Source: JBOGEB01 sp050743125 (GTDB lineage Bacteria > Actinomycetota > Nitriliruptoria > Euzebyales > Egibacteraceae). Taken from it: DNA of 13,306 bases. Of this stretch, positions 6,600-12,966 are shown one piece after another; the stretch's first letter is position 1; each line of letters begins with the position of its first letter. Made by a program: the position numbers and the translations under genes. Below the pieces are notes generated by a model. The model did not search any database. It was not told the DNA's origin and was given only the letters and a program-made list of their open reading frames with translations. The stretch is from contig JBOGEB010000119.1 of assembly GCA_050743125.1 (NCBI GenBank), forward strand, positions 1 to 13,306. The letters run 5' to 3'.

Positions 6600-6850
6600 G
6601 TGGCAGCCGAGGCGCACAGGATCTTGCTGGAGGGACCGCCGGGGGTCGGCAAGAGGACCGTGGTTCGCCGTCTGGTCGCGCTGCTGCAGGAGGCGGGTGT
6701 CCCCGTGGAGGGCTTCATGACCCAGGAGCTGCGTGGGCACGGGCGGCGTGTCGGCTTCGTACTCAAGGAGATCGGCGGCCCGGAAGCGGTCATCGCCCAT
6801 GTGGACTGGACGAGCGGCCCGGTGGTGGGTCGCTACCACGTGGACGTCCC
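6600..6850 (+). pseudogene. N-terminal remnant of a THEP1-family NTPase
   Basis: From a GTG at 6600 the frame reads AHRILLEGPPGVGKRTVVRR, then LVALLQEAGVPVEGFMTQEL, RRVGFVLKEIGGPEAVIAHV and GPVVGRYHVDV. This is the N-terminal half of the THEP1 nucleoside-triphosphatase family (about 170-190 residues in full). The Walker A motif is damaged: GPPGVGKR has Arg where Ser/Thr should coordinate magnesium. Family similarity ends around residue 82, and the frame continues to a stop at 6983 through unrelated sequence antisense to the NACHT gene end. No Shine-Dalgarno precedes the GTG. Confidence 0.6.
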
Positions 6851-6942
6851 GCCCGCGCCAGGTCAGAGCGCGGTTGGTTCCGGACGGTGCAACACCGTAG
6901 CTGATCGACCGGGAACCAGTTCACGTGTCTTCGTCTCCCGAA

Positions 6943-8601
6943 TCACCTCGTCCACTGCCTTGACGGCTTGGCTGTCGCGGTAGGGGTCGAGCAGCGCGCG
7001 AACCCGGCGGCAAACCCGAAGAGCAGCCCAAAGGCCAGCCCGCCTCGCCGCAGCCCGCCGACCAGGCCGGAGGCCAGCCCGAAAACCGGCCCGTAGACCA
7101 AGCCGAAGATCAGCGCGCCGACTAGCCCGAAGATCACCCCTTCGCGCCATCCGGGGCCTAGCCTGCCAAGCAGCCCGATGAACAGCCCGAAGAACAGCCC
7201 GAAGAACAGCCCATCGGCTAGCCCGGGAACCAGCCCGCCGGCCAGCCCGAAAACCAGGCCGATCGCCGAGCCACCGACTATGGCCGGGATAACGGCTGCC
7301 AGCGATCGGTGGGCTTTGGCGGGCAGCCAGTCAGATGTCAGTCGGTCGAGGTGAAATTCGCTTTGGTCGCGCTGTCGCATTGACCGGGCCAGCCAGCCCA
7401 GCCAACGACACATCCGAGCCGGTGTGTAACGGCCAGGCCGGTGGGTGAGCATCCGCTCGGTGTAGGCGGTGAACAACCGCTCCAACCGCTGCGCGGGGCT
7501 ACCAGGCGTGCGCAGCTCGTCCGCTGGCTGGTCCTGGTAGGTCAGCGCGGCGATGTTGAGGACCAGCGGACAGGACAGCAGCTCCCACAGGGTCTCATCA
7601 GACTCCAGCGCCGCTTGAACATCGGCAAGACCGCCGCCAGCCTCGGCAAGGTAGTCGCGGATCTGCTGTTCGCTGAGGGGCTGCTGCTCGACAGCTTCTT
7701 CGACCAGCAGCAGGGCGGTCAGTTCGGTGTAGTCGCCGGTTCGGCTGCAGACTACGAACCGAACCAGCCCATGGCCACGGCAAAACGTGTTGATCGCCTC
7801 GACACAGCTGGTCCGATGTTGCTGTGCGACCTCGTCCAAGCCGTCCAGCAACGGCAGGACCTCATTCGCGTCCACCCACTGGCGGGCGATCCGGCGGGGC
7901 ACGCCGTAGCTGGTGGCCAGCTCGTCGACAAGCCACTCGCCTAGGGACGGGCGGCGGGCGGCCCATGAGGACAGGTTGAACACCACCGGCATCGGCTGGC
8001 GCTCATCAGCTTCAGCACGGTCGAGAAGATGGCAGGCGAACTCCAACAGTGCGGTGGTTTTGCCTGATCCGGGTCGACCGAGGATGAGCAGCCCGCCACC
8101 GAGTTCGTCGAACATCTCGGTGATGGACGTATCCGCTGGTAGCAGCTCAGCCTGGTCTTTCCTATGCCGGATCATGCTGGGCTGTCCGATGATGCTGTCC
8201 GGCCGTCGTGTCAGTCCTAGGCGGATCCGCGTCTCTTTGGCCAGCGATCGGTCCAGCAGTCCGTTGATCCAGCGGTAGCGCACACGGGCGAGCATGATCT
8301 GTCGATCACGGACACGGCGGCGCTCCACGGTGGCGCCTTGACGTTCTGATCGGCTCACCAGGAACGGCACGATCAACCCGAGAATGCCCACCACCAAGCC
8401 GACGCCACCGACCGTGAGGAGATGCTCGTGCGTCCAACGCAACGCCGCCGCGGCGAGCCGTTGAGGCCCGGCAAGCCAGCTCGGCGGTGTGCTCCACAGC
8501 GCGAGCGCAACCATCGCGGCCACGAGCACACCCGCAACGACCGCGCCCCTCAGCCAGCGTCTGGCTGCTACTGACATCCATGGATCACCCGCAAGGCCCA
8601 T
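6943..8601 (-). CDS. Membrane-anchored NACHT-domain ATPase, C-terminus possibly truncated
   Basis: A 552-residue protein. Two predicted membrane segments (about 19-36 and 61-83) are followed by a basic linker. A NACHT/STAND ATPase comes next, with Walker A GRPGSGKT at 175-182 and Walker B VLPLLDGLDEV at 248-258, then the winged-helix-like part (SCPLVLNIAALTYQ, RLERLFTAYTERML). Residues 434-535 are almost wholly hydrophobic Gly/Leu/Phe repeats (GLFFGLFFGLFIGLLG, IFGLVYGPVFGLASGL), probably several membrane helices. Related actinobacterial proteins as I recall them continue past this region, whereas here the last 17 residues (RCSTPTATAKPSRQWTR) look out of place next to the remnant cluster, so 3' truncation is likely. 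Bacterial NACHT proteins include antiphage factors (established); the role here is inferred. ATG 8601 is taken; ATG at 8577 (MSVAARRW) is an alternative. Confidence 0.85.
   Translation of the reverse strand: MGLAGDPWMSVAARRWLRGAVVAGVLVAAMVALALWSTPPSWLAGPQRLAAAALRWTHEHLLTVGGVGLVVGILGLIVPFLVSRSERQGATVERRRVRDRQIMLARVRYRWINGLLDRSLAKETRIRLGLTRRPDSIIGQPSMIRHRKDQAELLPADTSITEMFDELGGGLLILGRPGSGKTTALLEFACHLLDRAEADERQPMPVVFNLSSWAARRPSLGEWLVDELATSYGVPRRIARQWVDANEVLPLLDGLDEVAQQHRTSCVEAINTFCRGHGLVRFVVCSRTGDYTELTALLLVEEAVEQQPLSEQQIRDYLAEAGGGLADVQAALESDETLWELLSCPLVLNIAALTYQDQPADELRTPGSPAQRLERLFTAYTERMLTHRPGRYTPARMCRWLGWLARSMRQRDQSEFHLDRLTSDWLPAKAHRSLAAVIPAIVGGSAIGLVFGLAGGLVPGLADGLFFGLFFGLFIGLLGRLGPGWREGVIFGLVGALIFGLVYGPVFGLASGLVGGLRRGGLAFGLLFGFAAGFARCSTPTATAKPSRQWTR
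7172..7255. repeat. 12-bp tandem array within the NACHT gene
   Basis: Seven consecutive 12-bp units of the type AGCCCGAAGAAC on the plus strand (first unit 7172-7183, with exact copies at 7184-7195 and 7196-7207, then diverging). They encode the tetrapeptide-periodic Gly-Leu-x-x hydrophobic region. A weaker 12-bp periodicity continues through 7020-7130. In-frame slippage would change the length of the membrane domain without breaking the frame. Confidence 0.8.
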
Positions 8602-8648
8602 GGGGTCAATAGTCGCACGTCACTGCCGACCCTAGATCGGACCACGCA

Positions 8649-8676
8649 GGTACCGTTTGCTCAGCAAAGCGGTACC
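8649..8676. promoter_or_regulatory. Bulged stem-loop upstream of the NACHT gene
   Basis: GGTACCG-TTTGC-TCA-GCAAA-G-CGGTACC forms a 12-bp stem with one bulged G and a 3-nt loop. It lies 48 bp before the NACHT start. No U-run follows on the minus strand, so a leader structure or protein-binding site is as likely as a terminator. Confidence 0.5.
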
Positions 8677-8839
8677 CGAGGCGCAAAGCGTCCGACATCC
8701 ACACCACTGTCGAGGCCCGTTGGAATCCCGTCTGCACCCAGGCAGATAGGAAGAGCCCACAGGGGATGCTCTCGACCTAGACCTCCGGTAACGGCTGCTC
8801 CCGAAGGGCGTCGGGGACAGCGGCCGAGTGGTGGTGGCC

Positions 8840-8875
8840 AGGTCCACCCGTAATGAGAGGTCCACCCGCAATGAC
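8840..8875. repeat. 18-bp direct tandem repeat, two copies
   Basis: AGGTCCACCCGTAATGAG (8840-8857) is followed directly by AGGTCCACCCGCAATGAC (8858-8875), 16 of 18 identical. It is intergenic, upstream of the NACHT gene; role unknown. Confidence 0.8.
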
Positions 8876-9064
8876 AGCGACGCATAACTGTCCAGCTCTC
8901 CAGCATTGATGTGCAACGCGCATGGCGGTCCCTACATGCGGGAGTTCCGATGCATCCTCTGCTGGTTTCGATCAACAGACGCCAGCGGTCGAAGTCCAAC
9001 TCCACTACGGTCACAGGCCGCGCTTTCAGGTAAGGCTTCGAGCAAGACCAGCTGGGGACGTGCA

Positions 9065-9895
9065 CTACCTACCGCCATCAATAGGCGCGAAACCAGGTTG
9101 ATCCCCAAGCCCTACGTAGTAAGAACTGGTCACGTTGTCAGCTGACGTCGTCTCAAAAGGAACACCGTTGTTGTCGATGATGACGGACCCGGCTTGCGCC
9201 CGGTAGACATAGAATAATTCAGCGACCCATGAACAGCTGCAGGACTCTGTGGATGCAAAGATATGAATCACTTCTGATGCGGTGCCTGACACGCTTAGCG
9301 GGAACGACCACGCCCCTTCGCCCTCTATGGGACCTGAGCCTAGTTTTAGCGTGGGACGAGCAGGATCCAAGTCCACGTTAATGTAGCGCACGTCTATCAG
9401 ATCCCCGCCTGCCTCCTGAATAAGGGTACCGACCAACGGCTCCTTACGCTCGACAACTCTCACCTCGAGATTTTGAAGAATTACCGGAGAATTGCCGCGC
9501 CCCTGGACAACGATTTGCACTTCTGTATAGTTCGCGTCCACACCCCCAAGTGCATACTTCCACGCAGGGTCGTAAGCCTGCTCAACGCTCTGAGGGGGTG
9601 GAATCTCGTCAATTGGGTTTGGAATAACATAGGCTCTAGGCACAGAACTAAAACGTTGAAAGGTAACTGCTCCGCTTGCTATGGCGACATCAACAGGCTT
9701 GTTGCTGCGAACACGTTCACTGATACCAGAGGAAACCATATCCAGCGCCTTCGGAACTGCCCACTGAAGCCCAATCGTGCCAAGGAGTCCCAGAAAGGCA
9801 ACGATCGACGTGGCGACTGGACGTTTCCTAGCCCGTCGGCGCAACCGCTTTATCAGCCCTTTAATTCCCCGATCAGGCACTGAAAGCGCATCCAA
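9065..9895 (-). CDS. Orphan single-pass membrane protein, family not recognised
   Basis: A 276-residue protein read from a TTG at 9895. That start is chosen because GAAAGGAG lies 8 bp upstream, although the frame stays open to 10066 and a longer product (up to 333 residues, e.g. from ATG 9937 or further up) is possible. The N-terminus is strongly basic (KGLIKRLRRRARKRP), followed by one membrane helix at about 28-47. The remainder, some 225 residues, would lie outside the cell by the positive-inside rule. It has beta-rich composition and an SCSCSW motif but no domain I recognise. Base composition and codon use are clearly more AT-rich than in the neighbours, suggesting recent acquisition. It lies on the same strand as the NACHT gene, 463 bp upstream of it, so any joint function is conjecture. 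Confidence 0.7.
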   Translation of the reverse strand: MDALSVPDRGIKGLIKRLRRRARKRPVATSIVAFLGLLGTIGLQWAVPKALDMVSSGISERVRSNKPVDVAIASGAVTFQRFSSVPRAYVIPNPIDEIPPPQSVEQAYDPAWKYALGGVDANYTEVQIVVQGRGNSPVILQNLEVRVVERKEPLVGTLIQEAGGDLIDVRYINVDLDPARPTLKLGSGPIEGEGAWSFPLSVSGTASEVIHIFASTESCSCSWVAELFYVYRAQAGSVIIDNNGVPFETTSADNVTSSYYVGLGDQPGFAPIDGGR

Positions 9896-10057
9896 TCCGC
9901 AGACTCCTTTCGTTGACTGCCCACAGAGAACCACCATAGCCGTCAGCAGCGTTCTCCATGAGACTCGACTCACAGGCAGCCCACGGTGGGCAACGCCGCC
10001 CGCCACTGGCTCCTCACTTTCGCACGGCGACGGTCCACTAGAGGTCGCGGGTGCTAA

Positions 10058-10067
10058 TGTGGCCACA
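10058..10067. promoter_or_regulatory. Short palindrome upstream of vapB, possible operator
   Basis: TGTGGCCACA is a perfect 10-bp palindrome 32 bp upstream of the antitoxin start, overlapping the end of a GCTAAT hexamer (10053-10058) that could serve as a -10 box. VapB/VapC complexes usually repress their own promoters at palindromes (established); use of this one is inferred. Confidence 0.3.
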
Positions 10068-10099
10068 GCAGTGAAGGACTTGTGGCGTCAGGAGGGGCG

Positions 10100-10357
10100 A
10101 TGGAGGTCGGTATCCGTGAGCTGCGTGACCATCTCAGCCGTTACCTGGGCCGGGTCCGCGACGGTGACGAGCTGGTAGTGACCGATCGAGGGCGACCCGT
10201 AGCCCGCGTTGTTCCCGTCTCCGGCGAGCGGACCTTCGACCGGCTGGTATCCGAGGGACTCATCGAGCGTGCCCCGGTCGCGCGACGCCACCGCCCGCAG
10301 CGCCGGGTGACCTCCCAAGGAAAAGTCAGCGACCTCGTCGCCGATCAGCGCCGGTGA
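10100..10357 (+). CDS. vapB: Type II antitoxin, Phd/YefM (VapB) family
   Basis: An 85-residue antitoxin. The N-terminal Phd/YefM fold is typical: MEVGIRELRDHLSRYLGRVR, then DGDELVVTDRGRPVARVVPV, the DNA-binding dimer part. The C-terminal half (residues ~45-85) is basic and would fold onto the toxin. The ATG at 10100 is preferred over an upstream GTG at 10082 because GGAGGGG (10091-10097) sits at the right distance. Its TGA overlaps the GTG of the toxin gene (GTGA), so the pair is a translationally coupled operon. The protein should neutralise the PIN-domain toxin and repress the promoter. Confidence 0.9.
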   Translation: MEVGIRELRDHLSRYLGRVRDGDELVVTDRGRPVARVVPVSGERTFDRLVSEGLIERAPVARRHRPQRRVTSQGKVSDLVADQRR

Positions 10358-10776
10358 TCGCCTACTTCGACACCTCCGCCCTCGTCCCGCTGGTCGTGGA
10401 GGAGCCGGGCTCGAGGTTTTGCGCCCGGCTGTGGGACAAAGCCGCTCGCGTCGTCTCGGTGAGGATCGCGTACGCCGAGGGACGCGCTGCTCTCGCGCAG
10501 GCTCACCGTCTGGGACGACTGACCAGCCCAGCGCTGCGGGAGGCGGTGTCCCAGCTCGACGCGGTCTACGGCCAGCTCGACAGGATCGAGGTCGACGACG
10601 ATCTGGTCCGTCGTGCTGGTCTCCTGGCGGAGGAGCAAGCCTTACGTGGTTACGACGCAGTCCATCTCGCAGCCGCGGAGCGGATCCAAGACAGGGATGC
10701 GGTGCTGATCTCCGGTGACGCTCAACTCTGTCGCGCCGCCCGGCAGATGGGGTTCGCAGTGAGTCAACCGCAGTGA
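10354..10776 (+). CDS. vapC: PIN-domain ribonuclease toxin (VapC)
   Basis: A 140-residue PIN-domain protein with all four acidic active-site positions: Asp6 (YFDTSALV), Glu42 (AYAEGRAAL), Asp101 (GYDAVHLAAA) and Asp122 (LISGDAQLC). VapC toxins are magnesium-dependent ribonucleases that typically cut tRNA or rRNA and arrest growth unless bound by VapB. The GTG start at 10354 overlaps the antitoxin stop by 4 bp, so toxin output is coupled to antitoxin translation. The gene looks full-length and intact, in contrast to the VapC remnant at 6404-6580. The RNA target cannot be told from the sequence. Confidence 0.93.
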   Translation: MIAYFDTSALVPLVVEEPGSRFCARLWDKAARVVSVRIAYAEGRAALAQAHRLGRLTSPALREAVSQLDAVYGQLDRIEVDDDLVRRAGLLAEEQALRGYDAVHLAAAERIQDRDAVLISGDAQLCRAARQMGFAVSQPQ

Positions 10777-10995
10777 CGGCGGCTCGGCAGCCCTGCGACA
10801 CCGGCTGATCCCGAGGGCACGCCGGTTGTGACCGTCACCGCCCTGTGGGGACGCGGCCGGTGCACGCCCCCTCGATGGCCTCGGGCTGGCGAGCGAGGGG
10901 TTGGGTGTTTTGTCTTGGAGCGGCTGACCGAGTCGCCGTCCGCAGCGATTCCCTCCGACGCCACCGGCAAGGCGCGCTCCTGGCAGCATGGGGAC

Positions 10996-11439
10996 ATGGA
11001 CAGGTCAGCCGTACAGCGTTGGGTCGGGGGCTACGAGCGAGTGTGGCGAACGGCCGGCACCGAACGGCTCGGCGAGCTCTTCTCTTCTGGGGTCTCCTAC
11101 CTTCCCTCCCCGTGGGCACGGGCGGTTGAAGGGCTCGACGAGCTGGCCCGGCTCTGGGACGCGGAGCGAGAAGGCCCCGACGAGGAGTTCACCTTTCGCA
11201 GCGACGTGGTCGCCGTCGATGGTGACACGGCCGTGGTCCGCGTCTTGGTTGACTATGGCGGCGCCAGCTCGAGCCGCTGGCGGGATCTGTGGGTGCTGCG
11301 CTTCACCGCTGACGGGCGGTGCGAAGCCTTCGAGGAGTGGCCCTTCACGCCGGGTCAGCACGACGGGCGCGAGCCTCGCGAAGAGGTGCGCTCCCGCGTA
11401 GGCGGTGACAGGAGGCCGGAGGGTCTCAAAGGGGGCTGA
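10996..11439 (+). CDS. SnoaL-like (NTF2-fold) protein
   Basis: A 147-residue protein with the usual SnoaL-like/NTF2 layout: an N-terminal helix (AVQRWVGGYERVWRTAGTER), then LGELFSSGVSYLPSPWARAV, EFTFRSDVVAVDGDTAVVRV and a final strand pair WRDLWVLRFTADGRCEAFEE WPF. The fold is a cone-shaped alpha+beta barrel used by polyketide cyclases, isomerases and many proteins of unknown function, so no reaction can be assigned. The ATG at 10996 is preferred because the domain begins there, with GGGG just upstream; a frame extension back to 10828 shows no family sequence. The C-terminal 20 residues are polar and probably disordered. It precedes the DUF1326 gene by 82 bp on the same strand, so cotranscription is possible. 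Confidence 0.8.
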   Translation: MDRSAVQRWVGGYERVWRTAGTERLGELFSSGVSYLPSPWARAVEGLDELARLWDAEREGPDEEFTFRSDVVAVDGDTAVVRVLVDYGGASSSRWRDLWVLRFTADGRCEAFEEWPFTPGQHDGREPREEVRSRVGGDRRPEGLKGG

Positions 11440-11521
11440 CGCGTCGTCACACCTTGGGCGAGAGCGCCGGCCGATGCGTGGGGGTACAGTCAAGCCGCTC
11501 GAATGGAGAAGGAGCAGAACC

Positions 11522-12166
11522 GTGGCGGATGTTTTGCAGTGGCGGCTGAAAGGTGACTGGTTCGACGTCTGCAAGTGCAACATTCCGTGTCCCTGCTATT
11601 TTGCCCAGTCTCCGACGTTTGGCGATTGCGAGGGGACGCTGGTCTGGCACATCCGAGAGGGGCGATACGGCGATGTCGTCCTCGACGGCCTGAACGTTCT
11701 CGCTTTGGGGGCGTTCACCGGAAACATCTGGTCCGGTCAGACCAAGGCCGCCATGGGGATGTTTTTCGACGAGCGGGCCGACGAGCGTCAGCGAGAGGCG
11801 CTCCAGACGATCTTCAGCGGCCAGGCGGGAGGCTGGCCGGCGGGGTTCGCCGAGCTGATCGGCGACGTGCGGGGCGTCGAGTTCGCCCCGGTTGAGTTCG
11901 AGGTCTCTGACGATCTCGGCTGGTGGAGCGCGCGGATTCCGGGACGGGTGGAGGCGCGGGGAGAGGCGCTTACGGGCCCGACGACGCTGCCCGGCCAGCG
12001 GGTGCAGGTCCACAACCCTCCGGGGAGTGAGGTCGGTCCCGGCGGTGTGGCCACCCAGGGGGTGGCCGTCACCGACCAGGCCGAGGGGTTCGGGTTCCGG
12101 TGGCAGCGCACCGGCCAGTCGAGCAAGCACATCCCGTTCGACTGGAGCGGACCCGACCAGCCGTGA
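11522..12166 (+). CDS. DUF1326 protein with N-terminal cysteine cluster
   Basis: A 214-residue protein of the DUF1326 family. The hallmark is an N-terminal CxCx3CxC cluster, WFDVCKCNIPCPCYF (Cys17, 19, 23 and 25), with a further Cys36 in FGDCEGTL, which looks like a soft-metal binding site. The remainder is beta-rich (ALGAFTGNIWSGQTKAAMGM, FAPVEFEVSDDLGWWSARIP), ending in SSKHIPFDWSG as the family usually does. There is no signal peptide or membrane helix. The GTG at 11522 is chosen because AAGGAG (11509-11514) lies 7 bp upstream. Its TGA overlaps the GTG of the DUF2182 gene. The biochemical function is not established as far as I know; metal sensing or delivery to the membrane partner is inference. 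Confidence 0.88.
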   Translation: MADVLQWRLKGDWFDVCKCNIPCPCYFAQSPTFGDCEGTLVWHIREGRYGDVVLDGLNVLALGAFTGNIWSGQTKAAMGMFFDERADERQREALQTIFSGQAGGWPAGFAELIGDVRGVEFAPVEFEVSDDLGWWSARIPGRVEARGEALTGPTTLPGQRVQVHNPPGSEVGPGGVATQGVAVTDQAEGFGFRWQRTGQSSKHIPFDWSGPDQP

Positions 12167-12966
12167 CGAAGCGAGTGGGCGGTGCGGAGCGGGCCGCCAG
12201 AGCCTGGGAGGCGGCGCTGGTCGGGACGCTGTTGGGGCTGGCGGCGGTCGCCTGGTTCGCTGCCGGACAGCTCTCGTCGCCCGACATGCGGGTCGGGATT
12301 CTGACGGGGGCAGGCCGCATGTCGTCGATGTCGTCGGCTGACTGGTCACTGCCGATGACGGGCCTGTTCCTGTTGACCTGGGTCGTGATGATGGTGGCCA
12401 TGATGTTCCCGACTGTCGTTCCGGTCGCCGTCACCTTCGATCGGTGGGTGCGGCGGACTCGTATCTCGAGATCGTCGACTGTCCTGTTCGTCGGCGGCTA
12501 TCTCCTGGTGTGGAGCGTTACCGGGTTGGTGGTCTACGGCGCGATTGTGTACTTGGAGCCGCTTGTGTCCTCGGGCGAGGCGGCGGTTCGCTGGGGTGCG
12601 GGGCTGCTGGTCGTGGCCGGCGTGTACCAGCTCACGCCGCTCAAATCCGTATGCCTCCGGCAGTGTCGGTCGCCGTTGGCGTTCGTCGCCAAGCACGCTG
12701 TGCAGCTGCGGCGGGGTGGCCTGGCGGCGGCCAGGGTCGGCGTCGCTCATGGGCTCTTCTGCCTGGGCTGCTGCTGGGCTTTGATGCTCGTCCTGGTGCT
12801 TTTGGGAATGATGAGCTTGAGCTGGATGGCGGCGGTTGCGGGGGTGATCTTCTTCGAGAAGGTGCTTCCGCATGGCTCGCTGGTCGCTGTGGCCGTGGCG
12901 CTCATACTCGTCGGGCTGGGTTTTGTCCTGCTCGTTTCGCCGCGCGCCCTCCCGATGCTTACGTGA
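12163..12966 (+). CDS. DUF2182 polytopic membrane protein
   Basis: A 267-residue integral membrane protein with about seven hydrophobic segments (near residues 17-35, 64-90, 106-130, 142-158, 192-214, 218-232 and 240-260). Conserved DUF2182 features are a methionine-rich helix VVMMVAMMFP (74-83), TPLKSVCLRQCRSP (Cys164, Cys168), HGLFCLGCCWALM (His196, Cys200, Cys203, Cys204) and an acidic-basic pair FFEK (Glu232-Lys233). Met- and Cys-rich helices facing each other in a membrane suggest handling of a soft metal such as copper(I), but this is inference; the family is described only as a predicted metal-binding membrane protein. The GTG start overlaps the DUF1326 stop by 4 bp, so the two products are made together and probably act together. 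Confidence 0.88.
   Translation: MTKRVGGAERAARAWEAALVGTLLGLAAVAWFAAGQLSSPDMRVGILTGAGRMSSMSSADWSLPMTGLFLLTWVVMMVAMMFPTVVPVAVTFDRWVRRTRISRSSTVLFVGGYLLVWSVTGLVVYGAIVYLEPLVSSGEAAVRWGAGLLVVAGVYQLTPLKSVCLRQCRSPLAFVAKHAVQLRRGGLAAARVGVAHGLFCLGCCWALMLVLVLLGMMSLSWMAAVAGVIFFEKVLPHGSLVAVAVALILVGLGFVLLVSPRALPMLT

Larger units (their letters stand above)
8602..9064. other. 463-bp intergenic region with a hairpin and a tandem repeat
   Basis: No supportable gene lies between the NACHT start and the end of the membrane protein; the short frames on both strands lack family motifs or good starts. It contains a bulged hairpin at 8649-8676 and an 18-bp tandem repeat at 8840-8875. Because both flanking genes are on the minus strand, this is the upstream region of the NACHT gene and the downstream region of the membrane protein gene. 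Confidence 0.6.

Noticed and set aside
9896..10066. Longer N-terminus for the orphan membrane protein
   Set aside because: The frame is open to 10066, but this stretch has a different composition and no Shine-Dalgarno, while TTG 9895 has GGAG at 8 bp. It is kept only as an alternative.
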